Part shown: positions 35,575 through 44,333 of the stretch, piece by piece
Position numbering within the stretch: position 1 is the first letter of the stretch
Layout of the letters: each line of letters begins with the position of its first letter
NCBI RefSeq assembly: GCF_022698165.1
Contig: NZ_JALDAY010000018.1
Coordinates: 166,670 to 230,669, forward strand
Source of the DNA: Streptomyces cylindrosporus
GTDB taxonomy: Bacteria > Actinomycetota > Actinomycetes > Streptomycetales > Streptomycetaceae
Direction: 5' to 3'
Length of the DNA: 64,000 nucleotides
The notes under the pieces: model-generated
Database searches by the model: none
Seen by the model: only the letters and a program-made list of their open reading frames with translations
Told to the model about the DNA's origin: nothing
Made by a program: the position numbers and the translations under genes

Positions 35575-35734
35575 CTCCGCCCCTCTTCGTCAGGACCCCC
35601 GCACTAACCGGATGCCCCCTGGAGAGGGGGACAGTCCGCTCCGTTTCAACCAAGGGTCAACGCCGGGCAATGCCGGGCCCGGTGGGCTTGGTGATGCCTG
35701 TTCAGTCATTGTTCTGCCATGTACGGTTCAACCG

Positions 35735-35803
35735 TTCGGTCGCACGAGTATGGTGCGACCGAATGTCTACGCGCGCAGACGTGCCGTTTGTCTACGCGCG
35801 TAG
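35735..35803. promoter_or_regulatory. Cluster of inverted and direct repeats upstream of a secreted protein gene
   Basis: TTCGGTCGCAC (35735-35745) and GTGCGACCGAA (35753-35763) form a perfect 11-base inverted repeat. TGTCTACGCGCG occurs at 35764-35775 and at 35789-35800. The second copy is part of a perfect 12-base palindrome CTACGCGCGTAG (35792-35803). All lie 55-125 bases before the ATG at 35860 and look like binding sites for one or two regulators. Confidence 0.55.
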
Positions 35804-35859
35804 GTCTGGTTCCGCACCCGCACCGCTTCGTTCCTCAACCCCACTCGGAGGTACGCCGG

Positions 35860-37290
35860 ATGCTCACCCGCTCCAGACCCCGTCACCGACTCACCACGGC
35901 CTTCGCCGCACTCGCCCTGCTCACCACCGGCGGTGCGCTCCAGGCCAGTGTCGGCGCCACGTCGGCCCACGCGGCCACCACCTACAACATCCTGTTCGAC
36001 GACGGCCACGCCGAGGAGGCCGGCAACGCGGACTGGATCATCTCCACCAGCAAGCCCGACCCGCTCTCCGAGGACTCCTCTCCGTCCTCCGAGACGGACT
36101 GGACCGGCGCACTGTCGTCCTGGGGCGTGGCACTGCAGAAGACCGGCAACTACAGCATGAAGACCGCCACGAGCGCCCTCACCTACGGCGGCAGCTCCAC
36201 CACGGACCTCTCGAAGTTCAACGCCCTCGTCCTGCCCGAGCCCAACACGCTGTTCACCACCGCCGAGAAGACGGCGATCATGAACTTCGTGAAGGCCGGC
36301 GGCGGTCTGTTCATGATCTCCGACCACACCGGCGCCGACCGCAACAACGACGGCTACGACGCGGTCGAGATCTTCAACGACCTGATGACCAACAACAGCG
36401 TCGACTCGACCGACCCGTTCGGCTTCTCCGTCGACACCCTGGACATCAGCTCCGGCTACCCCGCGGCGATCAGCGACAGCACCGATCCGGTGCTGCACGG
36501 CTCCTTCGGCACCGTCACCAAGAGCCTGATCGCCGACGGCACCACCGCCACCCTCAAGCCCGCCGACAACTCCAGCGTCAAGGGCCTGCTGTACCGCAGC
36601 GGTTACTCGGGCAACACCGGCGCCTTCTTCGCGACCTCCACCTTCGGCAGCGGGCGCGTCGCCTTCTGGGGCGACACCTCGCCCGTCGACGACGGCACCG
36701 GCCAGTCCGGCAACACGCTCTACGACGGCTGGAACGACACCGGCGCCACCAACGCTCCCCTCGCCCTGAACGCCACCGAGTGGCTGGCCGGGGCGAGCGG
36801 CAGCAGTGGCGGTGGCGGGGGTGGCGGAGGAGGCACCTGCACCGCCGCCCAGCTCCTCGGCAACCCCGGCTTCGAGTCCGGCAACACCACCTGGACCGCC
36901 AGCAGCGGCGTCATCACCAACTCCAGCAGCGAGGCCGCCCGCACCGGGTCCTACAAGGCCTGGCTCGACGGCTACGGATCGGCCCACACCGACACCCTGT
37001 CCCAGTCGGTGACCATCCCGTCCGGCTGCTCCGCGACCCTCAGCTTCTATCTGCACGTGGACACCGCGGAGACCAGCACCAGCACCGCTTACGACAAGCT
37101 GACGGTAACCGCCGGATCCACCACCCTGGCCACGTACTCGAACCTCAACGCGGCCTCCGGATACGTCCTCAAGTCCTTCGACGTCTCCTCCCTGGCCGGC
37201 ACCACCGCCACCATCAAGTTCACCGGCGTCGAGGGGTCGACCCTCCAGACGTCCTTCGTCCTCGACGACACCGCGCTCAATGTGAGCTGA
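35860..37290 (+). CDS. Secreted two-domain protein with Gly linker and C-terminal binding-type domain
   Basis: A 476-residue exported protein. The Sec signal ends near SAHA. The first domain (about 40-320) begins YNILFDDGHAEEAGNADW and has a Rossmann-like class-I amidotransferase/ThuA flavour (FNALVLPEPNT, GGGLFMISDHTGAD, GRVAFWGDTS). No catalytic Cys is visible. A nine-glycine linker leads to a beta-sandwich domain (about 330-476; LLGNPGFESGNTTW) like those on secreted peptidases and glycan-active enzymes. ATG at 35860 has GGAGG eight bases ahead. I do not know its substrate. The gene ends inside the opposing glucosaminidase gene by 14 bases. Confidence 0.75.
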   Translation: MLTRSRPRHRLTTAFAALALLTTGGALQASVGATSAHAATTYNILFDDGHAEEAGNADWIISTSKPDPLSEDSSPSSETDWTGALSSWGVALQKTGNYSMKTATSALTYGGSSTTDLSKFNALVLPEPNTLFTTAEKTAIMNFVKAGGGLFMISDHTGADRNNDGYDAVEIFNDLMTNNSVDSTDPFGFSVDTLDISSGYPAAISDSTDPVLHGSFGTVTKSLIADGTTATLKPADNSSVKGLLYRSGYSGNTGAFFATSTFGSGRVAFWGDTSPVDDGTGQSGNTLYDGWNDTGATNAPLALNATEWLAGASGSSGGGGGGGGGTCTAAQLLGNPGFESGNTTWTASSGVITNSSSEAARTGSYKAWLDGYGSAHTDTLSQSVTIPSGCSATLSFYLHVDTAETSTSTAYDKLTVTAGSTTLATYSNLNAASGYVLKSFDVSSLAGTTATIKFTGVEGSTLQTSFVLDDTALNVS

Positions 37291-40012
37291 GCCGGCCGGA
37301 CGGTTCCGGCGCACCCGCCGGGACCGTCCGCTCCGCCGTGTTCCAGCCGGAGACCCTGATGGACGGCGCGGAACCGTGCAGATCCGCCGTCCGGTAGGCG
37401 ACGGTCAGCGTCACCGACTCGCCCGGCCACAGGCTCACCTCGTTGTCCGACCACCGGACCGGCAGCACCGGCCGCCCCTTCGCGTCCACGAGATGGACGT
37501 CGGTGAGCAGCGACGGCGTCTTCCCGCTCCCGGTGTTGCGCAGGGTCACGGTCGTGGTGGAGGTGCCGCCCGAGGAGGTGGTCGACGCCGTGGCCGAGAC
37601 CGGCACCCGGGCCATCGAGGCCAGCCCCTTCAGATCGGCGTAGCTGGTCGTCGGCGTGTAGTACCAGTCGGTGTGGTCCCAGTCGAGGGTGTCCGGCTCG
37701 GTCGACAGCCAGTAGACGTTCCGGCTGACCTCCTTGCCGGAGTCGTCGGTCAGCGTGAGGCGCACCAGATACGTGGTCGACAGTCCGCTAACCGAGGCGG
37801 GCAGCGTGAGTGCGGTGCCGTGCGTGCCGTCGCCGTTCACCTTGAGGCCGGTGACCGTCCTGTCGTACTTCTGGGTGCCGTCGGGGTTGAACAGGGTTGC
37901 CCTGACGGTCAGTCGGGACGCCGCTGGGTGCCGGTTGTTGACGACGACCACCGAGCGGTTGTCGTAGGAGTACTGGACGTGCAGCGGCTCGTTCGCCTTC
38001 TTCGCCCCGAAGTAGGCGCCGCCCTGGTCGAGGTAACGGTCCATCAGCTGCCAGTGCAGTGAGGTCCAGCCGCTGTTGAACATCCAGTGGATGACGCCGG
38101 TCGAGGGCTTGGCGGAGTCGGTGGCGTTGCGCCCGTACGCCTCGAACTGGGCGCGGACGTTCTCGTACTGGGCGAGCTGGGCCTTGCGGACGTAGTCGGT
38201 GAGGCTCGTCGGAGCGCCGTAGCGGCCGGTCAGGGCGTTGTCGTAGAGCTTGAGGGTGCCGAAGGTCGAGGACGGGGAGCGGTGGTACTGCTTGGCGTTC
38301 GGGTCCTTCCAGAGGGTGTGGAGCTCGGCCGGGCTCATCATGCGGCGCAGGGTGTCGAGGGTGGGGATGTCCGGGCCCGCGCTGGTCTCGGAGTTGAAGC
38401 CGGTGGCGCCGCCCTCGCGCTTGGCGTACCAGTAGTTCGGCGGGATCCAGTCGTACGGGCCCGTCATCTTCATGCCCGAACTGCCGGACTGCGGCGAGGA
38501 GTTGTCGGAGGCGGCGGCTACGACGGGGGTGTTCCAGTCGGCGGCCTTCAGGGCGTCGAGGTAGTTCTTCTCGATCGTCGCGTCCGGTGCGAAGTCGCTG
38601 CCGATGAGGAAGGAGACGACGCTCGGGTGGTCGCGCAGCCGGGCGGCCTCGGCGGCCATGGAGGCCTTGGCGACGGGGTAGTCGGCGGCGGTCCACTTGT
38701 CGCCGGACTCGCCGCCGTTGACCTGGCCCTCCCACTTGTCGCAGCACTCCCAGCCGGGGAGCGTGAGGATGCCGTAGCGGTCGGCGAGGTCGAAGAACTC
38801 GTCCGGTTCCAGGTGGCCTTCGAGGCGGATGGTGTTGAGGCCCAGATCGAGGGCGTACTTCAGGCGGTCCTCGACGTAGGTCCTGTCCCAGCGCAGGAAC
38901 TCGTCCGGGGACCAGCCGCCGCCCTTGATGAGCAGCTTGCGGCCGTTGATCCGGTACTGGCGGGCGCCGTCGGAGTTGAGCGGCGCCTGGACGTCACGGA
39001 CGCCGAAGGTCTCGTGCGCGGTGTCCGAGGCGGTGCCGGAGACGGTGGCGGCGAGGTCCAGGCCGTAGAGGGGCTGGCCGCCCATGCCGGCGGGCCACCA
39101 CACCTTCGGTGACGTGAGGTGGAGGCCGGGGGTGTCGGACGGGGTGAAGGTGACGGTCCTCGTCTCGTGCGCGGCGAGGGTGACCGGCTTCGCGAAGGCC
39201 GTCTTGCCGATGCTGCCGGAGACCGTGGCGGTGACCGGTGCGTCGGAGTCGTTGCGGGCCTGCGCCTTCACCGTCAGGTCGGCCGAGGCGAGGGAGGGCA
39301 CGTCCAGTTTGGTGATCACGTGGGCGTCGCGCAGGGCGACCGGGCCGCCGCGGCGGACCACGACGTCACGGACGATGCCCATGTTCTCGTCCGGCGGGGG
39401 CTGGAGCCAGTCGATCCAGCCCATGGTGAGGTTCTTGTCCGGGTCGTTGGGCTGGATCCGGAAGGCGACGGTGTTGGTGCCGGAGCGGACCAGTGACGTG
39501 ACGTCGAGTTCGTGCGCGGTGTAGGCGCCGGTGACGTCCTTGGCCGTGGCGACCTGCTTGCCGTTGACGTAGACGTCGGCCGCCGAGATCACCCCGCTGA
39601 AGTCGAGGTAGGTGCGCTCGGCGGTGTCGGCGACCGTGAAGTCCGAGCGGTACCACCAGGGGACCTGGAAGTCGGCCTTCGGGATCTTCTGCTGGTTCGT
39701 GGAGCGGAAGGGGTCGGCGTAGACGCCGTTCGCGAGCAGTGCGGCCAGCACGGTCGAGCGGGAACCGGTCGGATACCAGCCGCTTGCCGGATAGCCGGGG
39801 GCGGAGACCTCGGACGCCGGGTCGGAGACCTTGGCCGTCGACTGGACGGCGAAGCCGGTCAGGGCGGTCGCGCTGCCCGGCGCAGAGGAGACCCGGGTCG
39901 GCCGCTCGCGCGGAGCGGTCCGGTCGTCGTGGTCTCCGGCCCAGGAGCCGGCGGTCAGGGAACCCAGCAGACCGAGGACTGCCGCGGCCGTGGCGAGACG
40001 CTGTCCGTTCAC
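37277..40012 (-). CDS. GH2 exo-beta-D-glucosaminidase (CsxA-like)
   Basis: A 911-residue secreted family-2 glycosidase predicted to release glucosamine from the ends of chitosan oligomers. A Sec signal is followed by a jelly-roll domain (to about 215), an immunoglobulin-like domain, the TIM barrel (about 355-650) and two further beta-domains. The barrel holds FLIGSDFAPD (acid Asp near 473) and GFNSETSAG (nucleophile Glu near 542), matching the unusual Asp/Glu pair of Amycolatopsis CsxA rather than beta-galactosidases. ATG at 40012 begins MNGQRLATAAAVLG. A ROK-type site lies 19 bases upstream. Confidence 0.9.
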   Translation of the reverse strand: MNGQRLATAAAVLGLLGSLTAGSWAGDHDDRTAPRERPTRVSSAPGSATALTGFAVQSTAKVSDPASEVSAPGYPASGWYPTGSRSTVLAALLANGVYADPFRSTNQQKIPKADFQVPWWYRSDFTVADTAERTYLDFSGVISAADVYVNGKQVATAKDVTGAYTAHELDVTSLVRSGTNTVAFRIQPNDPDKNLTMGWIDWLQPPPDENMGIVRDVVVRRGGPVALRDAHVITKLDVPSLASADLTVKAQARNDSDAPVTATVSGSIGKTAFAKPVTLAAHETRTVTFTPSDTPGLHLTSPKVWWPAGMGGQPLYGLDLAATVSGTASDTAHETFGVRDVQAPLNSDGARQYRINGRKLLIKGGGWSPDEFLRWDRTYVEDRLKYALDLGLNTIRLEGHLEPDEFFDLADRYGILTLPGWECCDKWEGQVNGGESGDKWTAADYPVAKASMAAEAARLRDHPSVVSFLIGSDFAPDATIEKNYLDALKAADWNTPVVAAASDNSSPQSGSSGMKMTGPYDWIPPNYWYAKREGGATGFNSETSAGPDIPTLDTLRRMMSPAELHTLWKDPNAKQYHRSPSSTFGTLKLYDNALTGRYGAPTSLTDYVRKAQLAQYENVRAQFEAYGRNATDSAKPSTGVIHWMFNSGWTSLHWQLMDRYLDQGGAYFGAKKANEPLHVQYSYDNRSVVVVNNRHPAASRLTVRATLFNPDGTQKYDRTVTGLKVNGDGTHGTALTLPASVSGLSTTYLVRLTLTDDSGKEVSRNVYWLSTEPDTLDWDHTDWYYTPTTSYADLKGLASMARVPVSATASTTSSGGTSTTTVTLRNTGSGKTPSLLTDVHLVDAKGRPVLPVRWSDNEVSLWPGESVTLTVAYRTADLHGSAPSIRVSGWNTAERTVPAGAPEPSGRLSSH

Positions 40013-40030
40013 GGAGACTCCAGCCCCTTC

Positions 40031-40050
40031 GTAAAGTTAGGAAACTTTAC
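40031..40050. promoter_or_regulatory. ROK-type operator upstream of the glucosaminidase gene
   Basis: GTAAAGTT (40031-40038) and AACTTTAC (40043-40050) are perfect inverted repeats around AGGA. The sequence continues TAAC, so GTTAG...CTAAC also pairs. Nearly the same sequence recurs inverted at 41344-41363, which supports a shared regulator. Confidence 0.75.
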
Positions 40051-40116
40051 TAACGGCGGTCACGCTAAGGGTGCCGGTGGGACATGTCAATCACCGCGGC
40101 CCGTGCGCGAGTTGGT

Positions 40117-41319
40117 TCAGGACGCGGCCGACCGGCGCTCGAACACCACGTCACGGGCTGTCCCGAGCGCCGTCGCCACCGCCCCCAGCAGCACCGCGTC
40201 CTCGCCGAGCCGGCTGGGCACGACCTTCGGCCGCAGCGGCGTGAGCGCCCGGAGGTTGTCGCGCACCGGCTTCAGCAGCAGGTCCACGCTGTGGCCGACC
40301 CCGCCGCCCAGGACGACCAGATCCGGGTCGAGCACGGCGGCGGCCGCCGCGACCGTGTGCGCGATCCGCTCGCCCTCCAGCTGTACGGCCTTGACCGCGG
40401 CCTCGTTGCCCTGCCGGGCCGCGTCGAACACAGCCTTCGCGGTGAGCTGCCCGCTCATGCCGAACCGGCGCGCCGCCTCCACCACGGCCACCCCCGACAC
40501 CGCGTCCTCCAGCCGCTCCGGCTTCTGCTGCCCCGGCCACGGCAGGAACCCGATCTCCCCGGCCAGGCCGTGCGCCCCGGTGAACAGCCGGCCTTCGCTG
40601 ACCACGCCCATGCCCAGCCCGGTGCCGATCAGGATGTAGGCGAACAGCCGGCTGCCCGCCCCGACGCCGTACGTGTACTCGCCGAGCGCCGCCAGATTGG
40701 CGTCGTTGTGCACCTCCAGCGGAACGCCCAGCTCCTCCCGCATCCGGTCGAAGAGCCCGGCACGCCCCCAGCCCGGCAGATGCATCGCGTACCGCACCCG
40801 GCGCTGCTTCTCGTCGTACACGCCCGGCGTGCCCACCACCGCGTGCACCACCTCCCGCGGCGCCACCCCCGAACCGGCGACCACCTGCCGGGCCGTGGAC
40901 ACCACCAGGTCGGCCATCGCACCCGAGCTGCGCGCCCGGTTGCGCACGTCGGAGCGGGCGACGACGGCGCCGTCCAGGTCGGCAACCGCGACCCGCAGCC
41001 AGCCGCGGCCCACGTCGACGCCGAGGACGTGACCGGCCGCCGGGTCCGGTGCGTACAGGACGGCCGTGCGACCCCGCTCGGGGGCGTGCGTGCCGACCTC
41101 GTGGACCAGCCCCGCCGCCTCCAGCGCGGCGAGCGCGCTGGACACCGTCGGCTTGGACAGCCCCGTCTCGCGGGCCAGTTGGGCGCGCGAGGCGGCGCCC
41201 GCGGCCCGCAGCCGGTCGAGGAGCAGGCGCTCGTTGGTGCTGCGCAGCCGCTGACGGTTCCAGGGCCGGCCCTGCTGCTCTGCGGCGTCGGCGGCGGTCA
41301 TCGCACCATTCTCACCCAC
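40117..41319 (-). CDS. ROK-family transcriptional regulator
   Basis: A 400-residue repressor. The N-terminal winged helix (about 25-90) reads SRAQLARETGLSKPTVSSALAAL. The sugar-kinase-like ROK domain includes VLGVDVGRGWLRVAVADLDG, VHNDANLAALGEY and IGTGLGMGVV. The usual Cys-x-Cys zinc cluster after HGLAGEIGF is absent, replaced by LPWPGQQKPE. Related regulators control chitosan and chitobiose genes in Streptomyces. GTG at 41319 has GGGGAG five bases ahead. Paired operators upstream of the glucosaminidase and between this gene and the permease define a likely small regulon, with glucosamine sugars as inducers (inference). Confidence 0.9.
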   Translation of the reverse strand: MGENGAMTAADAAEQQGRPWNRQRLRSTNERLLLDRLRAAGAASRAQLARETGLSKPTVSSALAALEAAGLVHEVGTHAPERGRTAVLYAPDPAAGHVLGVDVGRGWLRVAVADLDGAVVARSDVRNRARSSGAMADLVVSTARQVVAGSGVAPREVVHAVVGTPGVYDEKQRRVRYAMHLPGWGRAGLFDRMREELGVPLEVHNDANLAALGEYTYGVGAGSRLFAYILIGTGLGMGVVSEGRLFTGAHGLAGEIGFLPWPGQQKPERLEDAVSGVAVVEAARRFGMSGQLTAKAVFDAARQGNEAAVKAVQLEGERIAHTVAAAAAVLDPDLVVLGGGVGHSVDLLLKPVRDNLRALTPLRPKVVPSRLGEDAVLLGAVATALGTARDVVFERRSAAS

Positions 41320-41343
41320 GCGGGCTCCCCTCTTGACGCATCA

Positions 41344-41363
41344 AGTAAGGCTCCTTAACTTTA
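41344..41363. promoter_or_regulatory. Second ROK-type operator, between regulator and permease
   Basis: Read on the minus strand the site is TAAAGTTAAGGAGCCTTACT. The site upstream of the glucosaminidase (40032-40051) reads TAAAGTTAGGAAACTTTACT. They agree at 15 of 20 positions, and all five differences are transitions (G/A or C/T). It lies 25 bases before the ROK start and 92 before the permease ATG. Confidence 0.7.
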
Positions 41364-41454
41364 TCGGCCAGTCAGCCACCGGATACCGGCCCGCACGCCG
41401 TACGTCGCCCTCTCCGCCCTCCTCGCACCACCGCACCCACCTCCAGGAGCCCCC

Positions 41455-42909
41455 ATGTCCGGTAGCCCGCCGCCCACCGGCGGCTTCGTCCGCCGCGTCG
41501 GCCTGTTCCAGGCCACCGCCATCAACATGAGCCAGATGTGCGGCATCGGCCCGTTCGTCACGATCCCGCTGATGGTCGCCGCCTTCGGCGGTCCGCAGGC
41601 CGTGATCGGCTTCGTCGCGGGCGCGGTCCTCGCCCTCGCGGACGGCCTTGTCTGGGCCGAGCTGGGCGCGGCGATGCCCGGCTCCGGCGGCAGTTACGTC
41701 TATCTGCGCCAGGCCTTCCAGTACCGCACCGGCCGGCTGATGCCGTTCCTCTTCGTGTGGACGGCGATGCTGTTCATCCCGCTGATCATGTCGACCGGCG
41801 TGGTCGGCTTCGTCCAGTACCTGGGCTATCTGGCCCCTGACCTGACACAGACCCAGGGCGACCTGATCGGCCTGGGCATCGTCGCCCTGGTCGTCCTGCT
41901 GCTGTGGCGGGGCATCGAGAACATCGCCCGGATCACGGCCGTCATGTGGGCCGTCATGATCACCTCGGTGGTGCTGGTGATCCTGGCCTCGGCCACCGAC
42001 TTCAGCGCCGACCTCGCCTTCACCTACCCGGCGCACGCCTTCGACCTCGGCTCGAACCACTTCTGGCTGGGCTTCGCCGCGGGCCTGACCATCGGCATCT
42101 ACGACTACCTCGGCTACAACACCACGGCCTACATGGGCGCCGAGATCAAGGACCCCGGGCGCGTCCTGCCGCGCTCGATCATCTTCTCCATCCTCGGCAT
42201 CATGACGATCTACCTGCTGCTGCAGGTCGGCACGCTGGGCGTCATCGACTGGCACCGCATGACGGACGCCAAGGACATCGCCTCCACCTCGGTCGCGTCG
42301 GCGGTCCTGGAGAAGACCTGGGGCAAGGGTGCCGCCGACACCGTCACCGTCCTCATCCTGATCACCGCCTTCGCCTCGGTCTTCACCGGCCTGCTCGGCG
42401 GCTCCCGGGTGCCCTACGACGCGGCCCGCGAGCGCGTCTTCTTCCGCCCCTACGCCAAGCTCCACCCCAGGCACCGCTTCCCGATGCTGGGCCTGGCGAC
42501 CATGGGCGTGATCACGGCGATCGGCTTCCTGATCGGCCGCCACACGGACCTGGCGACCCTCATCCAGCTCCTGACGACCGTGATGGTGATCGTCCAGGCG
42601 CTGTCCCAGATCGTGGCCCTGACGGTGCTGCGGCGGCGACAGTCGACGCTGAAACGGCCGTACCGGATGTGGCTCTACCCGCTGCCGAGCATCGTCGCCT
42701 TCGTCGGCTGGTGCGTGATCTACGGCTACGCGGACAAGAACTCGCCGGGCCGCCATCCCATCGAGTGGTCGCTGGCCTGGCTGGCCCTCGGCTGTGTCGC
42801 CTACATCCTCTGGGCCCGCTTCGAAAAGGTGTGGCCGTTCGGACCGAAGGAGATCACGGAGGAGTACCTGACACCGGCCGGGGCGGACGCGGAACCCGCC
42901 GACGCGTGA
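41455..42909 (+). CDS. APC-superfamily amino acid/amine permease
   Basis: A 484-residue protein with about 12 membrane helices. The first helix has INMSQMCGIGPFVTIPLMVAAFGGP, the unwound glycine segment of APC transporters, and YVYLRQAF follows the third helix. ATG at 41455 has AGGAG five bases ahead. It is divergent from the ROK repressor and shares its operator region, so its substrate is probably linked to amino-sugar use, though the family normally carries amino acids or polyamines. A clear terminator follows. Confidence 0.87.
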   Translation: MSGSPPPTGGFVRRVGLFQATAINMSQMCGIGPFVTIPLMVAAFGGPQAVIGFVAGAVLALADGLVWAELGAAMPGSGGSYVYLRQAFQYRTGRLMPFLFVWTAMLFIPLIMSTGVVGFVQYLGYLAPDLTQTQGDLIGLGIVALVVLLLWRGIENIARITAVMWAVMITSVVLVILASATDFSADLAFTYPAHAFDLGSNHFWLGFAAGLTIGIYDYLGYNTTAYMGAEIKDPGRVLPRSIIFSILGIMTIYLLLQVGTLGVIDWHRMTDAKDIASTSVASAVLEKTWGKGAADTVTVLILITAFASVFTGLLGGSRVPYDAARERVFFRPYAKLHPRHRFPMLGLATMGVITAIGFLIGRHTDLATLIQLLTTVMVIVQALSQIVALTVLRRRQSTLKRPYRMWLYPLPSIVAFVGWCVIYGYADKNSPGRHPIEWSLAWLALGCVAYILWARFEKVWPFGPKEITEEYLTPAGADAEPADA

Positions 42910-42958
42910 ACGCGGCGCCACAACTGCCGTATCTGCGCTAGAGTTTCGACATCCTTGG

Positions 42959-42998
42959 GCCTCCCCGGCCGGACCGCACGTCCGCCGGGGAGGCTTTT
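42959..42998 (+). terminator. Rho-independent terminator after the permease gene
   Basis: GCCTCCCCGGC (42959-42969) pairs perfectly with GCCGGGGAGGC (42984-42994), followed by TTTT. The loop is 14 bases. Confidence 0.92.
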
Positions 42999-43040
42999 CG
43001 CGTTTCCGCAATCCGGTCGAATCTCTCGCAGGGGAGCCCG

Positions 43041-44276
43041 ATGCCCGCCGTCTCCGTCCGCCGCGCAACCGCCGAAGACCGCCCGACCGTCGAGCGATTG
43101 TGGCTGATGTTCCGCCACGACATGTCCGGATTCATGGGCGTACTGCCCAACCCCGACGGCACGTTCCGCAGCGAGCGCGTCGACGCGGCCTTCACGGACC
43201 CCGGCTGGGCGCCGTATCTCTTCGTCCGGGAGGGACGGCCGGTGGGCTTCGCCTTCGTCCGCGGACTCGACGGTCCGACACGCGTACTGAACAGCTTCTT
43301 CGTGGTGAGCGGCGCGCGCCGGCAGGGCATCGGGCTCGACGCGGTCCACGAGGTAGTGGTCCGCCACCCGGGCCCCTGGGAGGTCGCCTTCCAGTACGCC
43401 AACGAGCCGGCGGTCCGCTTCTGGCGCCGGGTCGCCGCCGAACTCGCCCCCGGCGCCTGGTCGGAAGAGCCCCGACCGGTACCGGACCGGCCCGACCTGC
43501 CGCCGGACGTGTGGATCTCCTTCCACGTCGGCTCCGTCCCGGGGGAGCAGGTCCTGTACGGCGGTGCCATGAGCGATGTCGTGCGGGTGCGCGGGACCGT
43601 GCGGCGGGTGCCGCCGCGGCGGGCGGCGTTCGTTCGCGAACTGCTCGGGCTGTTCGAGCGGAGCGGGTGGAAGGGGGCGCCGTGCCACCTCGGGACCGAC
43701 GAACAGGGCCGGGACGTCCTCGACTTCATCGAGGGACAGGCCGCGGCGACGGCCGGGGAACGGGCCGCCGCGTGCACCGACGAGAGTCTCGTCCGGGTCG
43801 CCCAACTGGTCCGTGAGTTCCACGACCTGACCCACGGCACACCCCTGGCCGGCGGTCAGGACGTTGTGTGCCACAACGACCTCGCGCCGAAGAACACCGT
43901 GTACACGGTGGCGGGTGGTGCCTGGCTGCCGCAGGCCTTCATCGACTGGGACCTCGCCGCCCCGGGGGAACGCATCCACGACGTCGCCCATGTGTGCTGG
44001 CAGTACCTGGACCTGGGGCCGGGACTGACGGACATCCCGGAGGCGGCCCGCCGGATCCGGCTCGTCTGCGACGCCTACGGCCTCGGGGAACGGGGAGCAC
44101 TCATCGACACGATCCTGTGGTGGCAGGACCGTTGCCGGCGCGGCATCCAGGCCGGCGCGCAGCGAGGCGAGCCCGCGATGGTCGGGCTGCGTGAGCGTGG
44201 GGTCGTCGAGGAAGTGTCGGCCGCCTGGGAGTTCGTCGGCCGCAACCGGCGCGAACTGGGCGCGTTCCTGGGCTGA
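43041..44276 (+). CDS. Fused GNAT acetyltransferase / APH-type phosphotransferase
   Basis: A 411-residue chain with two enzyme folds. Residues 1-160 are a GNAT domain (SVRRATAEDRPTVERLW, GARRQGIGLDAVHEVV, FQYANEPAVRFWRRV). Residues about 185-400 are an aminoglycoside-phosphotransferase-like kinase with catalytic VCHNDLAPKN (near 276) and FIDWDLA (near 300). The order GNAT-APH recalls the bifunctional resistance enzyme AAC(6')-APH(2''), but sequence similarity is not evident and the substrate is unknown. The kinase lobe looks short at its ATP-binding end. ATG at 43041 follows AGGGGAG. One uninterrupted frame supports a true fusion. Confidence 0.82.
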   Translation: MPAVSVRRATAEDRPTVERLWLMFRHDMSGFMGVLPNPDGTFRSERVDAAFTDPGWAPYLFVREGRPVGFAFVRGLDGPTRVLNSFFVVSGARRQGIGLDAVHEVVVRHPGPWEVAFQYANEPAVRFWRRVAAELAPGAWSEEPRPVPDRPDLPPDVWISFHVGSVPGEQVLYGGAMSDVVRVRGTVRRVPPRRAAFVRELLGLFERSGWKGAPCHLGTDEQGRDVLDFIEGQAAATAGERAAACTDESLVRVAQLVREFHDLTHGTPLAGGQDVVCHNDLAPKNTVYTVAGGAWLPQAFIDWDLAAPGERIHDVAHVCWQYLDLGPGLTDIPEAARRIRLVCDAYGLGERGALIDTILWWQDRCRRGIQAGAQRGEPAMVGLRERGVVEEVSAAWEFVGRNRRELGAFLG

Positions 44277-44294
44277 GCCGGGAGGGTCGGACCG

Positions 44295-44325
44295 GTGCGC
44301 GCCGCAGAGCGTCTGCGGCGCGCAC
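44295..44325. terminator. Perfect 14-bp bidirectional hairpin
   Basis: GTGCGCGCCGCAGA (44295-44308) and TCTGCGGCGCGCAC (44312-44325) pair exactly around a three-base loop. It lies between two convergent genes (stops at 44276 and 44334) and can end both messages. Confidence 0.9.
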
Positions 44326-44333
44326 GGCAGGCG

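Noticed and set aside
43041..44276. Calling the GNAT-kinase fusion an aminoglycoside resistance gene
   Set aside because: Only the domain order is shared with AAC(6')-APH(2''); there is no sequence evidence for the substrate.
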